Shown here: in pieces, positions 1-9,574 of the stretch
Position numbering within the stretch: position 1 is the first letter of the stretch
Layout: each line of letters begins with the position of its first letter
Assembly (NCBI RefSeq): GCF_000735365.1
Contig: NZ_JMPL01000007.1
Span: 21,809 to 85,808 of the forward strand
DNA from: Kluyvera ascorbata ATCC 33433
GTDB lineage: Bacteria; Pseudomonadota; Gammaproteobacteria; Enterobacterales; Enterobacteriaceae
Direction: 5' to 3'
DNA length: 64,000 nt
The notes under the pieces: model-generated
Told to the model about the DNA's origin: nothing
Databases searched by the model: none
Seen by the model: the letters and a program-made list of their open reading frames with translations, nothing else
Made by a program: the position numbers and the translations under genes

Positions 1-514
1 TGAATGGCTGAACGCGTCGACCAAATTCTTTATCAACCCAACCGGTCGTTTCGTTATCGGCGGCCCAATGGGTGACTGTGGCCTGACCGGTCGTAAAATC
101 ATCGTGGATACCTACGGCGGCATGGCTCGTCACGGTGGCGGTGCATTCTCCGGTAAAGATCCTTCTAAAGTTGACCGTTCCGCAGCTTACGCAGCGCGCT
201 ATGTGGCGAAAAACATCGTTGCCGCTGGCCTGGCTGACCGCTGTGAAATTCAGGTCTCCTACGCTATCGGCGTCGCTGAACCAACTTCCATCATGGTGGA
301 AACCTTCGGTACCGAGAAAGTGCCTGCTGAGCAACTGATTTTGCTGGTTCGCGAGTTCTTCGACCTGCGTCCATACGGCCTGATCCAGATGCTGGACCTG
401 CTGCACCCGATCTACAAAGAAACGGCGGCTTACGGTCACTTTGGTCGCGAAACCTTCCCATGGGAAAAAACCGACAAAGCAGCTCAGCTGCGCGAAGCGG
501 CTGGCCTGAAATAA
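1..514 (+). CDS. metK: S-adenosylmethionine synthase, 3' part
   Basis: Makes S-adenosylmethionine from methionine and ATP in the cytosol. The gene enters from outside the window; the reading frame starts at base 2 and the last ~170 residues are visible. They contain the conserved [13 protein letters not shown] stretch and the glycine-rich [19 protein letters not shown] segment typical of the central and C-terminal domains, then run to the usual end, DAAGLK-like (EAAGLK here). The sequence is nearly the same as E. coli MetK, and galP follows as in E. coli. A strong terminator closes the gene. Confidence 0.97.
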   Translation, partial: EWLNASTKFFINPTGRFVIGGPMGDCGLTGRKIIVDTYGGMARHGGGAFSGKDPSKVDRSAAYAARYVAKNIVAAGLADRCEIQVSYAIGVAEPTSIMVETFGTEKVPAEQLILLVREFFDLRPYGLIQMLDLLHPIYKETAAYGHFGRETFPWEKTDKAAQLREAAGLK

Positions 515-532
515 GGTTTACCCGTTTTGATA

Positions 533-559
533 AAAGCCAGCCTTGTGCTGGCTTTTTTT
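533..559 (+). terminator. metK rho-independent terminator
   Basis: Stem AGCCAGC/GCTGGCT with a 5-nt loop, followed directly by a run of seven T. It lies 20 bases after the metK stop codon. Confidence 0.9.
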
Positions 560-621
560 ATGCCAGTTGTAGGGCTGGAGTCATTCCTTTTACGTAACAA
601 TTTACAGTTACACACAATTTT

Positions 622-637
622 GTGAAAGCGATTACAT
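622..637 (+). promoter_or_regulatory. GalR/GalS-type operator, distal
   Basis: GTGAAAGCGATTACAT matches 15 of 16 positions of the gal operator consensus GTGNAANCGNTTNCAC; only the last base differs. It lies 182 bp upstream of the proximal operator. Confidence 0.7.
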
Positions 638-803
638 TAATGACTCCGCGCCACACAAGCCTTTATCATAAGCCATGAAACACCTTTTCATATTAATGCG
701 TCATGTTTCAGTAAAGTCTCATTATTGAGTTTTTCATTTTATCTGAAACACAATCAACTTAATGATTTTATTACAATTTAACCAAAACATAACCTAAGCC
801 GCA

Positions 804-819
804 GTGTAACCGATTACAC
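804..819 (+). promoter_or_regulatory. GalR/GalS-type operator, proximal
   Basis: GTGTAACCGATTACAC fits the gal operator consensus GTGNAANCGNTTNCAC at every position and is almost perfectly palindromic. It ends 84 bp before the galP start codon. Confidence 0.85.
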
Positions 820-841
820 AGTCGTGATTGTAATCACATTT
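820..841 (+). promoter_or_regulatory. CRP binding site upstream of galP
   Basis: Contains GTGA-N6-TCACA (824-838), the core of the CRP consensus, with an AT-rich 3' flank. It lies right next to the proximal gal operator, which fits cAMP-CRP control of a sugar permease gene. Confidence 0.65.
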
Positions 842-903
842 TTTTACTACATACTCTCCTACCCTAAGCATCGATAGAATCAATGACTCAATTGGAGAGC
901 ATC

Positions 904-2298
904 ATGCCTAACAATAAAAAACAGGGTCGCTCGAACAAGACAATGACCTTCTTTGTCTGCTTCTTAGCGGCGCTGGCCGGACTGCTGTTTGGCCTTGATA
1001 TCGGCGTTATTGCCGGTGCATTGCCCTTTATTACTACCGATTTCCAACTCAGCCCGCATACGCAGGAGTGGGTGGTCAGTTCCATGATGTTTGGCGCAGC
1101 GGTAGGGGCAGTCGGCAGCGGCTGGCTCTCCTTCAAGCTGGGCCGTAAGAAAAGCCTGATGATCGGCGCGATCCTGTTCGTTGCCGGTTCCCTGTTCTCC
1201 GCCGCCGCGCCGAACGTTGAAGTACTGCTGCTTTCCCGCGTACTGCTCGGTCTGGCTGTCGGTGTGGCCTCCTACACCGCACCGCTGTACTTGTCTGAAA
1301 TCGCGCCGGAGAAAATCCGCGGCAGTATGATTTCCATGTACCAGCTGATGATCACCATCGGTATTCTCGGCGCGTACCTGTCTGACACCGCGTTCAGCTA
1401 TAGCGGCGCATGGCGCTGGATGCTCGGCGTTATCATCATCCCTGCGGTACTACTGCTGATAGGCGTATTCTTCCTGCCGGACAGCCCGCGCTGGTTCGCG
1501 GCAAAACGTCGCTTTAACGATGCCGAGCGCGTGCTGATGCGTCTGCGTGATACCAGCGCCGAAGCCAAACGTGAACTGGATGAAATCCGTGAAAGCCTGA
1601 AGGTGAAACAGAGCGGCTGGGCGCTGTTCAAAGAGAACAGCAACTTCCGTCGCGCGGTGTTCCTTGGCGTACTGCTGCAGGTGATGCAACAGTTCACCGG
1701 TATGAACGTCATCATGTACTACGCACCAAAAATCTTCGAACTGGCAGGCTACACCAACACCACTGAACAGATGTGGGGTACCGTTATCGTTGGCCTGACC
1801 AACGTACTGGCCACCTTCATCGCCATTGGTCTGGTTGACCGCTGGGGCCGTAAACCTACCCTTATCCTTGGCTTTATCGTGATGGCCGTTGGTATGGGCG
1901 TGCTGGGCTCGATGATGCACATCGGTATTCACTCCGCCGTTGCCCAGTACTTCGCCGTGCTGATGCTGCTGATGTTTATCGTTGGCTTCGCCATGAGCGC
2001 CGGTCCGCTGATTTGGGTACTGTGCTCTGAAATTCAGCCGCTGAAAGGCCGCGACTTCGGTATTACCTGCTCTACCGCCACTAACTGGATTGCGAACATG
2101 ATTGTCGGGGCCACCTTCCTGACCATGCTGAACTCGCTCGGCAGCGCCAACACCTTCTGGGTATACGGCGGCCTGAACGTGCTGTTCATCTTCCTGACCC
2201 TGTGGCTGATTCCAGAAACCAAAAACGTCTCTCTGGAACACATTGAACGTAACCTGATGCAGGGCCGTCCGCTGCGCGAAATTGGCGCACGCGACTAA
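904..2298 (+). CDS. galP: galactose:proton symporter GalP
   Basis: Major facilitator of the sugar porter family; takes up galactose (and glucose) with H+ across the inner membrane. The 464-residue product equals E. coli GalP in length and nearly in sequence. Sugar-porter motifs are visible: GRKKS after TM2, PESPR-type motif ([12 protein letters not shown]) after TM6, QQFTGMN in TM7, DRWGRKP after TM8, and PETK at the C-terminus. An ATG seven codons upstream (883) is open, but the ATG at 904 is preceded by GGAGAG at a good distance and gives the family N-terminus [10 protein letters not shown]. Two gal operators and a CRP site lie upstream. Confidence 0.97.
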   Translation: MPNNKKQGRSNKTMTFFVCFLAALAGLLFGLDIGVIAGALPFITTDFQLSPHTQEWVVSSMMFGAAVGAVGSGWLSFKLGRKKSLMIGAILFVAGSLFSAAAPNVEVLLLSRVLLGLAVGVASYTAPLYLSEIAPEKIRGSMISMYQLMITIGILGAYLSDTAFSYSGAWRWMLGVIIIPAVLLLIGVFFLPDSPRWFAAKRRFNDAERVLMRLRDTSAEAKRELDEIRESLKVKQSGWALFKENSNFRRAVFLGVLLQVMQQFTGMNVIMYYAPKIFELAGYTNTTEQMWGTVIVGLTNVLATFIAIGLVDRWGRKPTLILGFIVMAVGMGVLGSMMHIGIHSAVAQYFAVLMLLMFIVGFAMSAGPLIWVLCSEIQPLKGRDFGITCSTATNWIANMIVGATFLTMLNSLGSANTFWVYGGLNVLFIFLTLWLIPETKNVSLEHIERNLMQGRPLREIGARD

Positions 2299-2308
2299 CC
2301 TTCATCCC

Positions 2309-2332
2309 GCTTCCTCCCGCCAGGGAGGAAGC
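2309..2332 (+). terminator. hairpin after galP
   Basis: Perfect 10-bp stem GCTTCCTCCC/GGGAGGAAGC with a GCCA loop, starting 10 bases after the galP stop. The T-tract is weak (TTCCTCTT), so termination may be partial. Confidence 0.6.
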
Positions 2333-2375
2333 TTCCTCTTGCACCACCTTGCTTCACGCTCTATCCTCAGCCGTT

Positions 2376-2876
2376 ATGAAAACCCCTCGAATTCCTATCG
2401 CCGTCCAGCAAAACGTCATGCGCAGCCTGCGGGAAAAACTCGCTCAGGCCAATCAGGCGCTGGGGCGTAACTACCCAGAACCGAAGCTTGTCTATCAGCA
2501 GCGCGGCACCTCTGCGGGTACCGCCTGGCTTCAGCAGTATGAAATTCGCCTCAATCCCGTGTTGCTACAGGAAAATCAGCAGGCGTTTATTGATGAAGTG
2601 GTACCGCACGAGCTGGCTCACCTGCTGGTCTGGAAGCACTTTGGCCGTGTCGCGCCGCATGGCAAAGAGTGGAAGTGGATGATGGAGAGCGTGCTCGGCG
2701 TACCGGCGCGTCGTACCCATCAGTTCGAGCTGGAGTCCGTGCGCAAAAATACTTTCCCCTATCGCTGCCGCTGCCAGCAGCATCAGCTCACCGTTCGCCG
2801 CCATAATCGCGTGGTGCGCGGTGAAGCCACCTATCGCTGCGTCCACTGCGGCGAACCATTAGTTGCCGAAATGTAA
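2376..2876 (+). CDS. sprT: SprT family zinc metalloprotease-like protein
   Basis: 166 residues, one longer than E. coli SprT. The zinc-metalloprotease signature HELAH is at about 78-82 ([13 protein letters not shown]), and a C-terminal zinc-ribbon-like part has two Cys pairs (CRCQQH and CVHC). Family relationship is to eukaryotic Spartan, but the bacterial function is not settled. The longer open frame begins at 2349; ATG 2376 gives the family N-terminus [12 protein letters not shown]. Sits between galP and endA as in E. coli. Confidence 0.9.
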   Translation: MKTPRIPIAVQQNVMRSLREKLAQANQALGRNYPEPKLVYQQRGTSAGTAWLQQYEIRLNPVLLQENQQAFIDEVVPHELAHLLVWKHFGRVAPHGKEWKWMMESVLGVPARRTHQFELESVRKNTFPYRCRCQQHQLTVRRHNRVVRGEATYRCVHCGEPLVAEM

Positions 2877-2970
2877 CTAACGGAAATATCTGGAAGTTTT
2901 CTGACCTGACTGATTGCATCTGACAACCACATTCGTTACGTTGCGGGCTCGTTTTGAGATGGAGTTCGTG

Positions 2971-3678
2971 ATGTACCGTAATTTGTCTTTTGCCGTGGCG
3001 TTTGTCGCGGCAGCACTCTCTGGACAGGCGCTAGCCGAGAGTATTAACAGTTTTTCCCAGGCGAAAAGCGCGGGCGTAAAAGTGAATAGCGACGTTCCCG
3101 GCGATTTCTACTGCGGCTGTAAAATTAACTGGCAGGGTAAGAAAGGCGTTATCGATCTGGAATCCTGTGGCTATAAAGTGCGTAAAAATGAAAACCGCGC
3201 TAGCCGCGTCGAGTGGGAGCACGTCGTGCCTGCATGGCAGTTCGGCCATCAGCGCCAGTGCTGGCAGGATGGCGGCCGGAAGAACTGTGCCAAAGACCCG
3301 GAATACCGCAAGATGGAGAGCGATATGCATAACCTGCAGCCCGCCGTCGGCGAGGTGAATGGTGACCGCGGCAACTTTATGTACGGGCAGTGGAACGGCG
3401 GCGAAGGCCAGTACGGCCAGTGCGCGATGAAGGTCGACTTTAAAGAGAAAGTCGCCGAGCCACCGGAGCGTTCACGCGGCGCCATCGCCCGTATCTACTT
3501 CTATATGCGCGACCGCTATCAGCTGACGCTCTCCCGCCAGCAAACCCAGCTGTTCAACGCCTGGGACAAAATGTATCCCGTCAGCCAATGGGAGTGCGAA
3601 CGCGACCAGCGCATCGCCAAAATTCAGGGCAACCATAATCCATATGTGCTGCAGGCTTGCCAGGCGCAAAAGAGCTAA
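2971..3678 (+). CDS. endA: periplasmic endonuclease I
   Basis: Sequence-nonspecific DNase exported to the periplasm. 235 residues as in E. coli. Signal peptide of ~22 residues ending AQALA-type (SGQALA), then the mature enzyme with the HNH-like active site in [14 protein letters not shown] and the [20 protein letters not shown] metal-site region. Several cysteines (CGCK, CGYK, CWQD, CAK) suit disulfide-dependent folding. The frame is open from 2914, but ATG 2971 starts the signal peptide. Confidence 0.95.
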   Translation: MYRNLSFAVAFVAAALSGQALAESINSFSQAKSAGVKVNSDVPGDFYCGCKINWQGKKGVIDLESCGYKVRKNENRASRVEWEHVVPAWQFGHQRQCWQDGGRKNCAKDPEYRKMESDMHNLQPAVGEVNGDRGNFMYGQWNGGEGQYGQCAMKVDFKEKVAEPPERSRGAIARIYFYMRDRYQLTLSRQQTQLFNAWDKMYPVSQWECERDQRIAKIQGNHNPYVLQACQAQKS

Positions 3679-3756
3679 CCTACACTAGCGGCAATTGTTA
3701 TTTTGCCCTGCCCTCTTCCTGGCGGAGAGGGCGTAGCCACAGATGGAATTCAGACT

Positions 3757-4488
3757 ATGCGCATCCCTCGCATCTATCACCCAGAATCACTCACCGTCGG
3801 CACGCAGGTTGCCCTATGCGAAGATGCGGCGAATCACGTCGGGCGCGTTTTGCGCATGGGTAAAGGCCAGGCCATTCAGCTGTTTGACGGCAGCAATCAC
3901 GTCTTTGAGGCCGTTATCACCGATGCCGGTAAAAAGAACGTGACGGTTGAAATACAGAGCAGCACGCTCGATGACCGCGAATCCCCTATCCATATTCACT
4001 TAGGCCAGGTGATGTCGCGCGGCGATAAAATGGAATTTACTATCCAGAAATCGATTGAACTGGGTGTAAGCCTCATTACGCCACTTTTTTCTGAGCGCTG
4101 CGGCGTTAAACTGGATGCCGAGCGTCTGAATAAGAAGATTCAGCAGTGGCAAAAAATCGCGATTGCCGCCTGCGAGCAGTGCGGTCGCAACCAGGTTCCG
4201 GAAATTCGCCCGGCGGTGGACGTCGAGGCGTGGTGCGCCGAGCAGGATGATGCGCTGAAGCTCAATCTGCACCCGCGCGCCAGCGCCAGCATCAACACGC
4301 TGCCGCTACCGGTGGAACGCGTTCGCCTGCTGATTGGCCCGGAAGGCGGCCTGTCGGCGGATGAAATTGCCATGACCGCACGCTACCAGTTTACTGATAT
4401 TCTGTTGGGGCCTCGCGTTTTGCGCACAGAGACTACCGCACTCACCGCCATCACCGCACTGCAGGTGCGTTTTGGTGATTTGGGTTAA
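3757..4488 (+). CDS. rsmE: 16S rRNA (uracil-1498-N3)-methyltransferase
   Basis: SPOUT-class methyltransferase that modifies U1498 of 16S rRNA. 243 residues, the same as E. coli. N-terminal PUA-like part ([12 protein letters not shown] to about residue 70), then the knotted SPOUT domain with [14 protein letters not shown] and the C-terminal [15 protein letters not shown] loop that binds S-adenosylmethionine. ATG 3757 gives the family start. gshB begins 12 bp downstream behind a strong AGGAG site, so the two are probably cotranscribed. Confidence 0.95.
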   Translation: MRIPRIYHPESLTVGTQVALCEDAANHVGRVLRMGKGQAIQLFDGSNHVFEAVITDAGKKNVTVEIQSSTLDDRESPIHIHLGQVMSRGDKMEFTIQKSIELGVSLITPLFSERCGVKLDAERLNKKIQQWQKIAIAACEQCGRNQVPEIRPAVDVEAWCAEQDDALKLNLHPRASASINTLPLPVERVRLLIGPEGGLSADEIAMTARYQFTDILLGPRVLRTETTALTAITALQVRFGDLG

Positions 4489-4500
4489 AGGAGAACAATA

Positions 4501-5448
4501 ATGATCAAGCTCGGCATCGTGATGGATCCCATCGCAAGCATCAACATCAAGAAAGACACCAGCTTCGCTATGCTGCTGGAAGCACAGCGTCGCGGCTATG
4601 AACTCCACTATATGGAGATGAACGATCTTTATCTGATCAACGGCGAATCCCACGCCCGTACGCGTCTTCTAAGCGTTGAGCAGAACTACGATAAATGGTA
4701 CGAGTTCGGCAGCGAGCAGGATATTAAGCTCGCCGACCTCGACGTTATCCTGATGCGTAAAGATCCGCCGTTCGACACCGAATTTATATACGCCACCTAC
4801 ATTCTGGAGCGCGCGGAAGAGAAAGGAACGCTGATCGTCAACAAGCCACAGAGCCTGCGCGACTGTAACGAGAAGCTGTTTACCGCCTGGTTCTCCGACT
4901 TAACGCCGGAAACGCTGGTGACCCGCAACAAAGCCCAGCTGAAAGCGTTCTGGGAAAAGCACGGCGACATCATCATGAAGCCGCTGGACGGCATGGGCGG
5001 CGCCTCTATTTTCCGCGTGAAAGAAGGCGATCCGAACATTGGTGTTATCGCCGAGACCCTGACCGAACTGGGCAGCCGCTACTGCATGGCGCAGAACTAT
5101 CTGCCCGCCATCAAAGATGGCGATAAGCGCGTGCTAGTCATCGACGGCGAGCCGGTGCCTTACTGCCTGGCGCGTATTCCGCAGGGCGGCGAAACTCGCG
5201 GCAACCTGGCTGCCGGTGGTCGTGGTGAGCCGCGTCCGCTGAGCGAAAGCGACTGGGCCATTGCCCGCAAAGTCGGCCCAACGCTGAAAGCCAAAGGGCT
5301 TATCTTCGTTGGCCTCGACATTATCGGCGATCGTCTGACGGAAATTAACGTCACCAGCCCAACCTGCGTGCGCGAAATCGAGGCGGAATATCCGATTTCT
5401 ATCACCGGTATGCTGATGGACGCGATTGAAAAACGCCTGCAAAAATAA
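4501..5448 (+). CDS. gshB: glutathione synthetase
   Basis: ATP-grasp ligase that joins glycine to gamma-glutamylcysteine, the second step of glutathione synthesis. 315 residues, the same length as E. coli GshB. Visible features: N-terminal MIKLGIVMDPIASINIKKD, the phosphate-loop-like GDIIMKPLDGMGG, and the metal-binding EINVTSPTC near the end. Preceded by AAAGGAGAACAATA. Its product is also the substrate of the glutathionylspermidine enzyme at 45408-47273. Confidence 0.97.
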   Translation: MIKLGIVMDPIASINIKKDTSFAMLLEAQRRGYELHYMEMNDLYLINGESHARTRLLSVEQNYDKWYEFGSEQDIKLADLDVILMRKDPPFDTEFIYATYILERAEEKGTLIVNKPQSLRDCNEKLFTAWFSDLTPETLVTRNKAQLKAFWEKHGDIIMKPLDGMGGASIFRVKEGDPNIGVIAETLTELGSRYCMAQNYLPAIKDGDKRVLVIDGEPVPYCLARIPQGGETRGNLAAGGRGEPRPLSESDWAIARKVGPTLKAKGLIFVGLDIIGDRLTEINVTSPTCVREIEAEYPISITGMLMDAIEKRLQK

Positions 5449-5463
5449 GCTATTGCCTTTAAA

Positions 5464-5483
5464 CGGCGGGAGGGAACCCGCCG
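5464..5483 (+). terminator. hairpin after gshB
   Basis: Stem CGGCGGG/CCCGCCG with a 6-nt loop, 15 bases after the gshB stop. A short T-run (GGTTTTTC) follows about 9 bases later, so it may be a weak terminator or mRNA end stabiliser before yqgE. Confidence 0.5.
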
Positions 5484-5593
5484 CCAATCAGGTTTTTCGC
5501 CCCACCACAAACGGGCAAGCCTGGTGACAGCCGTGTACTTTCCCCGCATACTGGGCATAGCTGCGTATTGAAACAGGACAAGAACCTCTGATA

Positions 5594-6157
5594 ATGAATT
5601 TACAGCATCACTTCCTTATTGCTATGCCGTCCCTTCAGGATCCTATCTTCCGCCGTTCCGTGGTTTACATCTGCGAATACAACGACGATGGCGCGATGGG
5701 CATCATCATTAATAAACCTCTGGAAAATTTACAGATCGATGGCATCCTCGAGAAGCTGAAGATCACCGCTGAACCGCGCGATCCTGCCATTCGGCTGGAT
5801 AAACCCGTCATGTTGGGTGGCCCGCTGGCGGAAGATCGTGGCTTTATTCTGCACACACCGCCAGCATCGTTCTCCTCGAGCATCCGCATCTCCGACAATA
5901 CCATCGTCACCACCTCTCGCGACGTGCTGGAGACGCTGGGCACTGAACGTCAGCCAAATGACGTATTGGTGGCGCTGGGCTATGCCTCGTGGGAGAAGGG
6001 ACAGCTGGAGCAAGAGATCCTCGATAACGCCTGGCTGACTGCGCCTGCGGATCTCAATATTCTGTTTAAAACACCCATTGGCGAGCGCTGGAAAGAAGCG
6101 GCTAAGCTGATTGGTATCAATATTCTGACCATGTCTGGCGCTGCGGGGCACGCATAA
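5594..6157 (+). CDS. yqgE: YqgE/AlgH family protein
   Basis: 187 residues, the same length as E. coli YqgE (UPF0301/AlgH family). Conserved [23 protein letters not shown] start, [13 protein letters not shown] and [14 protein letters not shown] segments are visible. Its biochemical role is not established. The stop codon overlaps the ruvX start by one base (TAATG), showing translational coupling to ruvX. Confidence 0.93.
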   Translation: MNLQHHFLIAMPSLQDPIFRRSVVYICEYNDDGAMGIIINKPLENLQIDGILEKLKITAEPRDPAIRLDKPVMLGGPLAEDRGFILHTPPASFSSSIRISDNTIVTTSRDVLETLGTERQPNDVLVALGYASWEKGQLEQEILDNAWLTAPADLNILFKTPIGERWKEAAKLIGINILTMSGAAGHA

Positions 6158-6576
6158 TGAGTAGTGGAACACTGCTGGCTTTTGATTTCGGCACGCGCAG
6201 CATCGGCGTAGCCATTGGGCAACGCATTACCGGCACAGCACGCCCGCTGGCAGCGCTGAAGGCGCAGGACGGCACGCCGGACTGGAACCTGATTGCTCGT
6301 TTGCTCAAAGAATGGCAGCCGGAAACGGTGATCGTCGGTTTACCGCTCAATATGGACGGTACCGAGCAGCCGCTGACCGCCCGCGCGCGTAATTTTGCCA
6401 ACAAGATCCACGGCCGCTTTGGCGTCGCGATTACGCTGCATGACGAAAGATTAAGCACCGTTGAGGCACGTGCCGGGCTGTTTGAACACGGGGGATTTCG
6501 CGCGCTGGATAAAGGTAGCGTCGACTCAGCGTCTGCGGTGGTGATTCTGGAAAGTTATTTCGACCAGGGTTTCTAG
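6157..6576 (+). CDS. ruvX: RuvX/YqgF family Holliday junction resolvase-like RNase
   Basis: RNase H-fold protein linked to pre-16S rRNA 5' end processing; also annotated as a putative Holliday junction resolvase. 139 residues (E. coli 138). Catalytic-type acidic residues are seen in [13 protein letters not shown] (D10), in the DERLSTVEA segment, and in the C-terminal [10 protein letters not shown]. Starts within the yqgE stop codon. Confidence 0.93.
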   Translation: MSSGTLLAFDFGTRSIGVAIGQRITGTARPLAALKAQDGTPDWNLIARLLKEWQPETVIVGLPLNMDGTEQPLTARARNFANKIHGRFGVAITLHDERLSTVEARAGLFEHGGFRALDKGSVDSASAVVILESYFDQGF

Positions 6577-6586
6577 CGTGGCAGCC

Positions 6587-6607
6587 CCCGGGAAATGAAT
6601 TCCCGGG
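6587..6607 (+). terminator. hairpin after ruvX
   Basis: Stem CCCGGGAA/TTCCCGGG with a 5-nt loop, 10 bases after ruvX. No clear T-tract follows. It lies between convergent ruvX and the CsgD-like gene. Confidence 0.45.
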
Positions 6608-6677
6608 AACAGACCTTTAGACATCGCTAAGTTGATATACGCAAACTGCGTATTCACTACCTGCTGTCATGCCTGAA

Positions 6678-7331
6678 TTAGTGACGCAGATTTTCGTTCG
6701 CCCAGCTTACCGCCTGGGTTCTGTTTTTCACGCTGAGCTTGCGGAATACATTATACAGATGGGTACGTACTGTATTTTCGCTGATGAACAATGCGCGAGC
6801 AATATCCATATTGGTCGCACCATGACGTAATTCATTCAGAATTTCGCATTCACGCTCGGTCAGAGGAACACTGTCATGAGTTTCTTCTGTATGTTCAACT
6901 GCATACATCGCCGGGTGCATCACGCTCAATTCAGCCGTCTGCTCGCCGTTTAAGACCGCTTTGACGCCCTCAATTAAGCGCGATTCTTCGTCGTCGTGAC
7001 GGAAAACGCCGTACAATGCTGGCCATTGAGCCATTTCGTATAATTCATACTTCTGCGCGCTATTAATAATAAGCAGACGTGGAGAATCGAACTGGGTACG
7101 AATAATATCACGCCAGATACCGTTCAATTTCTTGTTAGATACCGCGATATCGAACAGCACCACAGTACCTTTGTTCAGGCGCTGCATCAGGGGTTTGTTG
7201 ATGTTGTGGACATCTACAGAAACGGACAGTAATTCAGCAAGGTAGTTGGCAAATGCGTTTGCTTGTACTGACGGATGGGTGATTAGGATAATCTTGCGGG
7301 AATTAGATACACTCTCTGTTACTTCAAACAT
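6678..7331 (-). CDS. CsgD-like LuxR-type transcriptional regulator
   Basis: 217 residues, close to CsgD (216), the curli and biofilm master regulator. The C-terminal LuxR-type helix-turn-helix (about residues 150-217) is very like that of CsgD: LTERECEILNELRHGA, ISENTVRTHLYNVF and NRTQAVSWANENLRH. The N-terminal ~130 residues form a receiver-like domain, more diverged. Start chosen at 7331 because GGAGAG lies 7 bases upstream and the N-terminus MFEV matches CsgD MFNEV; ATG codons at 7346 and 7352 are also open. No curli structural genes are nearby. It lies where E. coli has no gene between yqgF/ruvX and yggR. An orphan CsgD paralogue is the best reading; its targets are unknown. Confidence 0.8.
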   Translation of the reverse strand: MFEVTESVSNSRKIILITHPSVQANAFANYLAELLSVSVDVHNINKPLMQRLNKGTVVLFDIAVSNKKLNGIWRDIIRTQFDSPRLLIINSAQKYELYEMAQWPALYGVFRHDDEESRLIEGVKAVLNGEQTAELSVMHPAMYAVEHTEETHDSVPLTERECEILNELRHGATNMDIARALFISENTVRTHLYNVFRKLSVKNRTQAVSWANENLRH

Positions 7332-7854
7332 TTTGAAACTCTCCATAGTCAATATCCACCATCATGGTGTTTTATAAGTCAAAGCAAAGGTAAACCTAAT
7401 ACCATTAATAATAAGGACTCATCAAGAAGTGAAATAATATTTCATAAGATTAGTCCTAATTACCCAAATAGAATAGAACGAAGAACCAAGAAGTGTCAAA
7501 AGAATATCAACCTTTTTTTGTAAGCCTACGCAACATAATGTAATTAGGTCATTACAAATAACTCATCCTAAAGGATTAGATAAAACCATCATATTAGAAT
7601 AAAAATAGTATGACGTTAGAAAAATGTTTTGTTAACCATCACTCGCAAATTACAAAAAAACACATTCATGCAACAGTATAAATAATTATATTTACAAACC
7701 AATTTTTAAGCATAATTAATGAAGTGGTATCTTTCAAAAAATAAGAAACGCATCACATTATTAATGTATATATTGTGGTAGGCGAAAATGTTTCAGAATA
7801 AGAGTAGATTTATCTACCAGAGGTCGGGGTGAAAATTATACTCCCTTCGCAAAG
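7332..7854 (-). promoter_or_regulatory. long AT-rich upstream region of the CsgD-like gene
   Basis: About 520 bp without a supported gene, strongly AT-rich, between the CsgD-like gene and the 3' end of yggR, both on the minus strand. It contains many A/T runs and a short hairpin GTAGA/TCTAC near 7804-7817. Such length and composition resemble the regulated csgD promoter and suit H-NS-type silencing. I cannot assign single sites with confidence. Confidence 0.5.
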
Positions 7855-8835
7855 TTATAGCATCCCGGCTTTTACTCTTTGTTGATAGCTCTGGCTAAAA
7901 GTCTGCATCCCACTCTGTAACCCGGTTTGCATCACGCCAGCAAGCTGATGCGTCTTACCTTCACGAATCAGGTTGCCGACGGCCGGCGTGTTAATCAGCA
8001 TTTCAAACAGCGCGACGCGACCTCCGTGTTTATCCGACTGCAGCTTTTGGGATAGCACCGCGCATAAACTGCTCGCCAGTTGATTACGCACCGGATCTTT
8101 TTCCTGCGCGGGAAACACGTCAATCAACCGTTCGATAGCCTGAGCAGCCCCTCGCGTGTGCAGCGTTGCCAGCACCAGATGCCCGGTTTCCGCAGCCGTT
8201 AGCGCAAGCCGAATGGTGTCACTGTCACGTAGCTCACCCAGTAGAATCACATCGGGGTCCTGACGTAGCGCTGCCCGTAGCGCCTCGGAAAATGAGGAGG
8301 TGTGCAGGCCGACTTCCCGCTGATGTATCAAACAGCTTCCGCTTTCATGTAGAAATTCGACGGGGTCTTCAAGCGTCACAATATGCCCGGCAAGCTGATG
8401 ATTGAGGTGATCAACCATCGCGGCGAGCGTGGTTGATTTGCCGCTACCGGTGGACCCCGTCACCAGTATCAGCCCGCTCTCTTCTCGCAGTAACTCCGCG
8501 AGTGCTACCGGCGTGTGCAGTTCATCGAGCCTTGGGCAATGTGTAGATAACAGCCGCAGTACCAATGAAACCCCGCCGCTATGAGCAAAAGCGCTGGCCC
8601 TCAGGCGCGGGCAACCGGTAAGGGAGAGCGCAAAATCAAGCTGTTGGCGCTGCTGCCACTCGCGCCGCTGTGTTTCACTTAACCATGCATCCAGCAGTAT
8701 TTGCGGCTCAGGCGACGGAAATGGCGCAATTAACAGCTGACCGGCCTGGCGCCAGCGTGCCATCCCGCTGCTACATAGGTGTAGATCCGATACGTTATGC
8801 TTTACACTAAGCGACACCATTTCTTGTATATCCAT
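7855..8835 (-). CDS. yggR: PilT-like type IV pilus ATPase family protein
   Basis: Secretion/twitching ATPase family (GspE/PilT). 326 residues as E. coli YggR. Walker A GSTGSGKSTT, Walker B region DPDVILLGELRD, the Asp box LTLEDPVEF-type (VTLEDPVEFLHE) and the His box ETGHLVLATLHT are all intact. No other pilus genes are next to it, as in E. coli, so its partner machine is unclear. The frame runs on upstream to 8964, but ATG 8835 gives the family start MDIQEMVSLSVKHNVSDLH. It is divergent from yggS, with only 16 bp between the start codons. Confidence 0.93.
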   Translation of the reverse strand: MDIQEMVSLSVKHNVSDLHLCSSGMARWRQAGQLLIAPFPSPEPQILLDAWLSETQRREWQQRQQLDFALSLTGCPRLRASAFAHSGGVSLVLRLLSTHCPRLDELHTPVALAELLREESGLILVTGSTGSGKSTTLAAMVDHLNHQLAGHIVTLEDPVEFLHESGSCLIHQREVGLHTSSFSEALRAALRQDPDVILLGELRDSDTIRLALTAAETGHLVLATLHTRGAAQAIERLIDVFPAQEKDPVRNQLASSLCAVLSQKLQSDKHGGRVALFEMLINTPAVGNLIREGKTHQLAGVMQTGLQSGMQTFSQSYQQRVKAGML

Positions 8836-8851
8836 AGACCCACCAGCACAT

Positions 8852-9556
8852 ATGAACGATATTGCGCATAACCTGGCACAGGTCAGGGAGAAAATCTCAG
8901 CGGCAGCAGCACGTTGCGGTCGGGATTCAGAAGAAGTTACGCTGCTTGCAGTGAGCAAAACCAAACCTGCGAGCTCGGTCGAAGAAGCCGTCGCCTCCGG
9001 GCAGCGTGCATTTGGCGAAAACTATGTTCAGGAAGGGGTGGAAAAGATCCTCCACTTTCGTGAAAAAGGCGTTACATCACTGCAATGGCACTTTATCGGC
9101 CCGTTGCAGTCCAACAAAAGTCGTCTGGTTGCCGAGCATTTCGACTGGTGCCACACCGTCGATCGCCTCAAGATAGCAACACGTCTTAGCGAGCAACGTC
9201 CGCCAGAGATGCCACCGCTTAACGTGCTGATTCAAATCAACATCAGCGATGAGCAGAGCAAATCCGGTATTCCGTTGGACGCCCTGGATGCCCTGGCCGC
9301 CGACATTGCCGCACTGCCAAACGTCCGCCTGCGCGGCCTGATGGCCATTCCGGCTCCGGAAACAGAGTACGAGCGGCAACTTGCCGTCGCTCAACAGATG
9401 GCAGCCGCGTTCGCGCGGCTGAAAGCAGACTACCCAACCGTCGACACATTATCTCTGGGTATGTCTGACGATATGGAAGCCGCCATCGCGGCGGGTAGTA
9501 CAATGGTACGCATCGGCACCGCCATTTTCGGTGCGCGTGATTACACAAAAAAATAA
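8852..9556 (+). CDS. yggS: pyridoxal phosphate homeostasis protein
   Basis: Fold-type III PLP-binding protein (PLPBP/YggS family), involved in PLP homeostasis and linked to amino-acid pool balance. 234 residues, the same as E. coli. The PLP lysine is K36 in LLAVSKTKP; FGENYVQE and LSLGMSDDMEAAI (phosphate-binding end) are conserved. First gene of the yggS-yggT-yggU-rdgB-hemW run, with tight spacing or overlaps throughout. Confidence 0.96.
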   Translation: MNDIAHNLAQVREKISAAAARCGRDSEEVTLLAVSKTKPASSVEEAVASGQRAFGENYVQEGVEKILHFREKGVTSLQWHFIGPLQSNKSRLVAEHFDWCHTVDRLKIATRLSEQRPPEMPPLNVLIQINISDEQSKSGIPLDALDALAADIAALPNVRLRGLMAIPAPETEYERQLAVAQQMAAAFARLKADYPTVDTLSLGMSDDMEAAIAAGSTMVRIGTAIFGARDYTKK

Positions 9557-9574
9557 GGAACCTCAAGGAACGCC

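Larger units (their letters stand above)
560..903 (+). promoter_or_regulatory. galP upstream regulatory region
   Basis: AT-rich gap without a gene between the metK terminator and galP. It holds two gal-type operators (622-637 and 804-819) and a CRP-type site (around 820-841), listed separately. The arrangement indicates repression by GalR/GalS, possibly with DNA looping between the two operators, and catabolite control of the galactose permease. Confidence 0.7.
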
